Positions 14,240 through 15,540 of a stretch of DNA of 15,540 nt are shown piece after piece (the stretch's first letter is position 1; each line of letters opens with the position of its first letter). Location: assembly GCA_007120745.1 (NCBI GenBank), contig SKNC01000020.1:1-15540 (forward strand), read 5' to 3'. This DNA is from Bacillota bacterium. GTDB taxonomy: Bacteria; Bacillota; Dethiobacteria; SKNC01. The position numbers and the translations under genes are program-made. A model generated the notes under the pieces. That model made no database searches and was not told the DNA's origin. It saw only the letters and a list, made by a program, of their open reading frames with translations.

Positions 14240-15094
14240 CTAACCGGTCCCTGCTTTCTCTTTTTTCTTCCTCCCCCTGGTGGGCGTTTTCTTTTTTTCC
14301 CCCCTGGTTTTCGCTGTCTCTCCTTCTTTCTCCGTCATCTGCACACTGGCCCTGAGAGCTTCCATAAGGTCTACAATTTTGGCTTTTTCCGGAGCCTGGG
14401 GTACTTCAATCTTCTCTCCCGCTACTTTTGCCTGAATCATTTCCAGCACTTTTTCCCGGTATTCGTCCCGGTATTTCTCCGGGTCGAAGGAAGACGCCAG
14501 GTTTTCCACCAGCTGCCTTGCCATTTTTAATTCATTTTCATGAATGGTGATCCCCCTGCCCTCCAGGGGAACCAGGTCAGTGCTCCTTACTTCGTCGGGG
14601 AAGAACATGGTTTCCATGGTCAGAACTCCGTTGTGGACACGGATGGCAGCCAGGGTTTCCCGGGTCCGGATGACTACCCGGGCGATGGCTATTTTCCCGG
14701 TTTCCTCCATGGTTTGCCTCAGAAGAATATATGGTTTCTCCCCGGTTTCTCCGGGAGCCAGGTAATAGGTCTTGTCATAAAAAACCGGGTCAATCTCCTC
14801 CATACTGACAAAATCTACAATATCTACGGTTTTTGACCTTCCCTGGGGAAACCTCTCCAGTTCATCTTCTTCAAAAACCACGTATTTTCCCGATTCAAAT
14901 TCATATCCCCGAATAATTTCGTTCCAATCCACCTCCTGCTCACAGCTGGAACAAAATCGTTTATATCTTATGGGGCTTTTACATTTGCTGTGCAGATAGC
15001 TGAATTTCACTTCTTTCCGCTCAGTAGCGGGAAAAAGCTTCACAGGTATGCTGACCAGCCCGAAACTGATAGCCCCTTTCCAAATAGTGCGCAT
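14240..15094 (-). CDS. ku: Ku, DNA double-strand-break end-binding protein
   Basis: Bacterial Ku (284 residues) forms a homodimeric ring on DNA ends and recruits the ligase and polymerase. The start MRTIWKGAISFGLVSIPVKL is the family hallmark. Residues 1-250 cover the Ku core; the tail (about 258-284) is rich in Lys, Arg and Gly, as in Ku proteins whose tails bind DNA or recruit LigD. His35, Cys38, Cys48 and Cys51 (HSKC...CSSC) could bind a zinc ion, as in some but not all bacterial Ku. The ATG at 15094 is preceded by six T and then GGGGGG, which would have to serve as ribosome binding site and sits in the arm of a long hairpin. First gene of the ku-ligase-polymerase operon. Confidence 0.96.
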   Translation of the reverse strand: MRTIWKGAISFGLVSIPVKLFPATERKEVKFSYLHSKCKSPIRYKRFCSSCEQEVDWNEIIRGYEFESGKYVVFEEDELERFPQGRSKTVDIVDFVSMEEIDPVFYDKTYYLAPGETGEKPYILLRQTMEETGKIAIARVVIRTRETLAAIRVHNGVLTMETMFFPDEVRSTDLVPLEGRGITIHENELKMARQLVENLASSFDPEKYRDEYREKVLEMIQAKVAGEKIEVPQAPEKAKIVDLMEALRASVQMTEKEGETAKTRGEKKKTPTRGRKKKEKAGTG

Positions 15095-15174
15095 AAAAAA
15101 CCCCCCGCGGTAAAGTTGTTATTACTATCTTTTGAGAATAACTGCTTTCTATACATCAACTTTACCCCGGAGGG
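15095..15174 (-). terminator. Long terminator-like hairpin abutting the ku start codon
   Basis: Read on the minus strand, an 18-base arm (15174-15157, ending GGTAAAGTTG) pairs with 15118-15101 (starting CAACTTTACC, ending GGGGGG) with one G-G mismatch and one G-U pair; the loop contains a further GTTATT/AATAAC pairing. The 3' arm is followed directly by TTTTTT and then the ku ATG. By structure it is a strong intrinsic terminator, and it also buries the only G-rich ribosome binding site of ku. It may simply end the thioredoxin transcript or act as an attenuator for the NHEJ operon. I see no reliable promoter between it and ku. Confidence 0.8.
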
Positions 15175-15228
15175 TCATTTCTCTTATGAAGATTTTTTTC
15201 GTTTGGTGTAATTTAAATTATTTCCGAC

Positions 15229-15540
15229 TTATGCATATTGTTCCAGCTTATTTTTCAGTTCATCCTTTTCTTTAAATCCTACGATGGTTTCCTTGACTTC
15301 TCCCTCTTTGAAAATAACCAGGGTAGGCACACTCAATACCTTGTAATTGGTTGCCGTCAAGCTGCTTTCGTCCACATTGACTTTCACAATTTTTGCTTTT
15401 CCCTGCATTTCCTCAGCTACTTCATCCAATACCGGGGCCAGCATTCTACAGGGTCCACACCAGGGAGCAAAAAAGTCCACCAGTACAGGTTCTCCCTCGT
15501 GCTGCAGTACTTCCTCTTCAAAATTAAAGTCTTTAATCTC
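15229..15540 (-). CDS. trxA: Thioredoxin, N-terminus cut by window edge
   Basis: A small cytoplasmic disulfide reductase. The frame is open to the right edge, giving 103 residues and lacking only a few at the N-terminus. The redox motif WCGPC lies in VDFFAPWCGPCRMLAPVLDE, and the cis-proline is in SVPTLVIFKEGE. The GTG at 15480 is internal to the first beta strand (VLVDFF) and is not the start. The gene ends 134 bases before ku and is separated from it by a strong terminator-like hairpin. Its own partner genes, if any, lie outside the window. Confidence 0.93.
   Translation of the reverse strand, partial: EIKDFNFEEEVLQHEGEPVLVDFFAPWCGPCRMLAPVLDEVAEEMQGKAKIVKVNVDESSLTATNYKVLSVPTLVIFKEGEVKETIVGFKEKDELKNKLEQYA

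Noticed and set aside
15119..15156. A sporulation (sigma-G-like) promoter in the loop of the ku leader hairpin (TGTATA ... GATAGTA)
   Set aside because: The hexamers are imperfect and about 20 bases apart rather than the expected spacing of about 18, so the match is not better than chance in AT-rich DNA.

Overview
All genes in this window lie on the minus strand. They look like chromosomal DNA from an anaerobic, Gram-positive, Wood-Ljungdahl-type bacterium of the class Clostridia. The evidence is a complete ctsR-mcsA-mcsB-clpC heat-shock operon (a Firmicutes hallmark), a carbon monoxide dehydrogenase gene of the acetogen type with a stand-alone piece of acetyl-CoA synthase beside it, strong purine-rich ribosome binding sites and a bacterial Ku/LigD end-joining operon. 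I cannot name the genus.

In the direction of transcription (right to left): a thioredoxin cut by the right edge (15540-15229); a long hairpin with a U-run that abuts the next start codon; an NHEJ operon of ku, a separate ATP-dependent DNA ligase and a separate LigD-type polymerase (15094-12353); an AT-rich gap with an exact 35-bp tandem duplication and a terminator-like hairpin; a three-gene cassette of a 22-residue-repeat protein, a MoxR-type AAA+ ATPase and a metallopeptidase-like/VWA protein (12026-7688); an MgtC/SapB-family membrane protein with its own promoter and terminator (7517-6541); the ctsR-mcsA-mcsB-clpC stress operon (6458-1545); a 130-residue protein matching only the N-terminal part of acetyl-CoA synthase (1472-1080); and the N-terminal 235 codons of CO dehydrogenase (705-1).

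The stress operon is a closed regulatory circuit. CtsR represses through direct GTCA-type half-sites before ctsR and again in an unusual 297-bp leader before clpC. McsA/McsB inactivate CtsR and mark proteins by arginine phosphorylation for ClpC with ClpP. Ku, ligase and polymerase together make a minimal break-repair set. The repeat/MoxR/VWA cassette looks like a chaperone-type AAA+/VWA pair with a dedicated repeat-protein partner; its role is unknown and it is the best candidate here for an undescribed system.

Two reading frames appear to start at rare codons. ctsR has no ATG/GTG/TTG at its homology-defined start but an ATT seven bases after a perfect AGGAGG, and the LigD-type polymerase begins at a CTG seven bases after AGGAGG. 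Start-codon-only gene callers would truncate both, removing the DNA-binding helices of CtsR and the first 43 residues of the polymerase. All domain calls come from reading the translations by eye; no database search was made.
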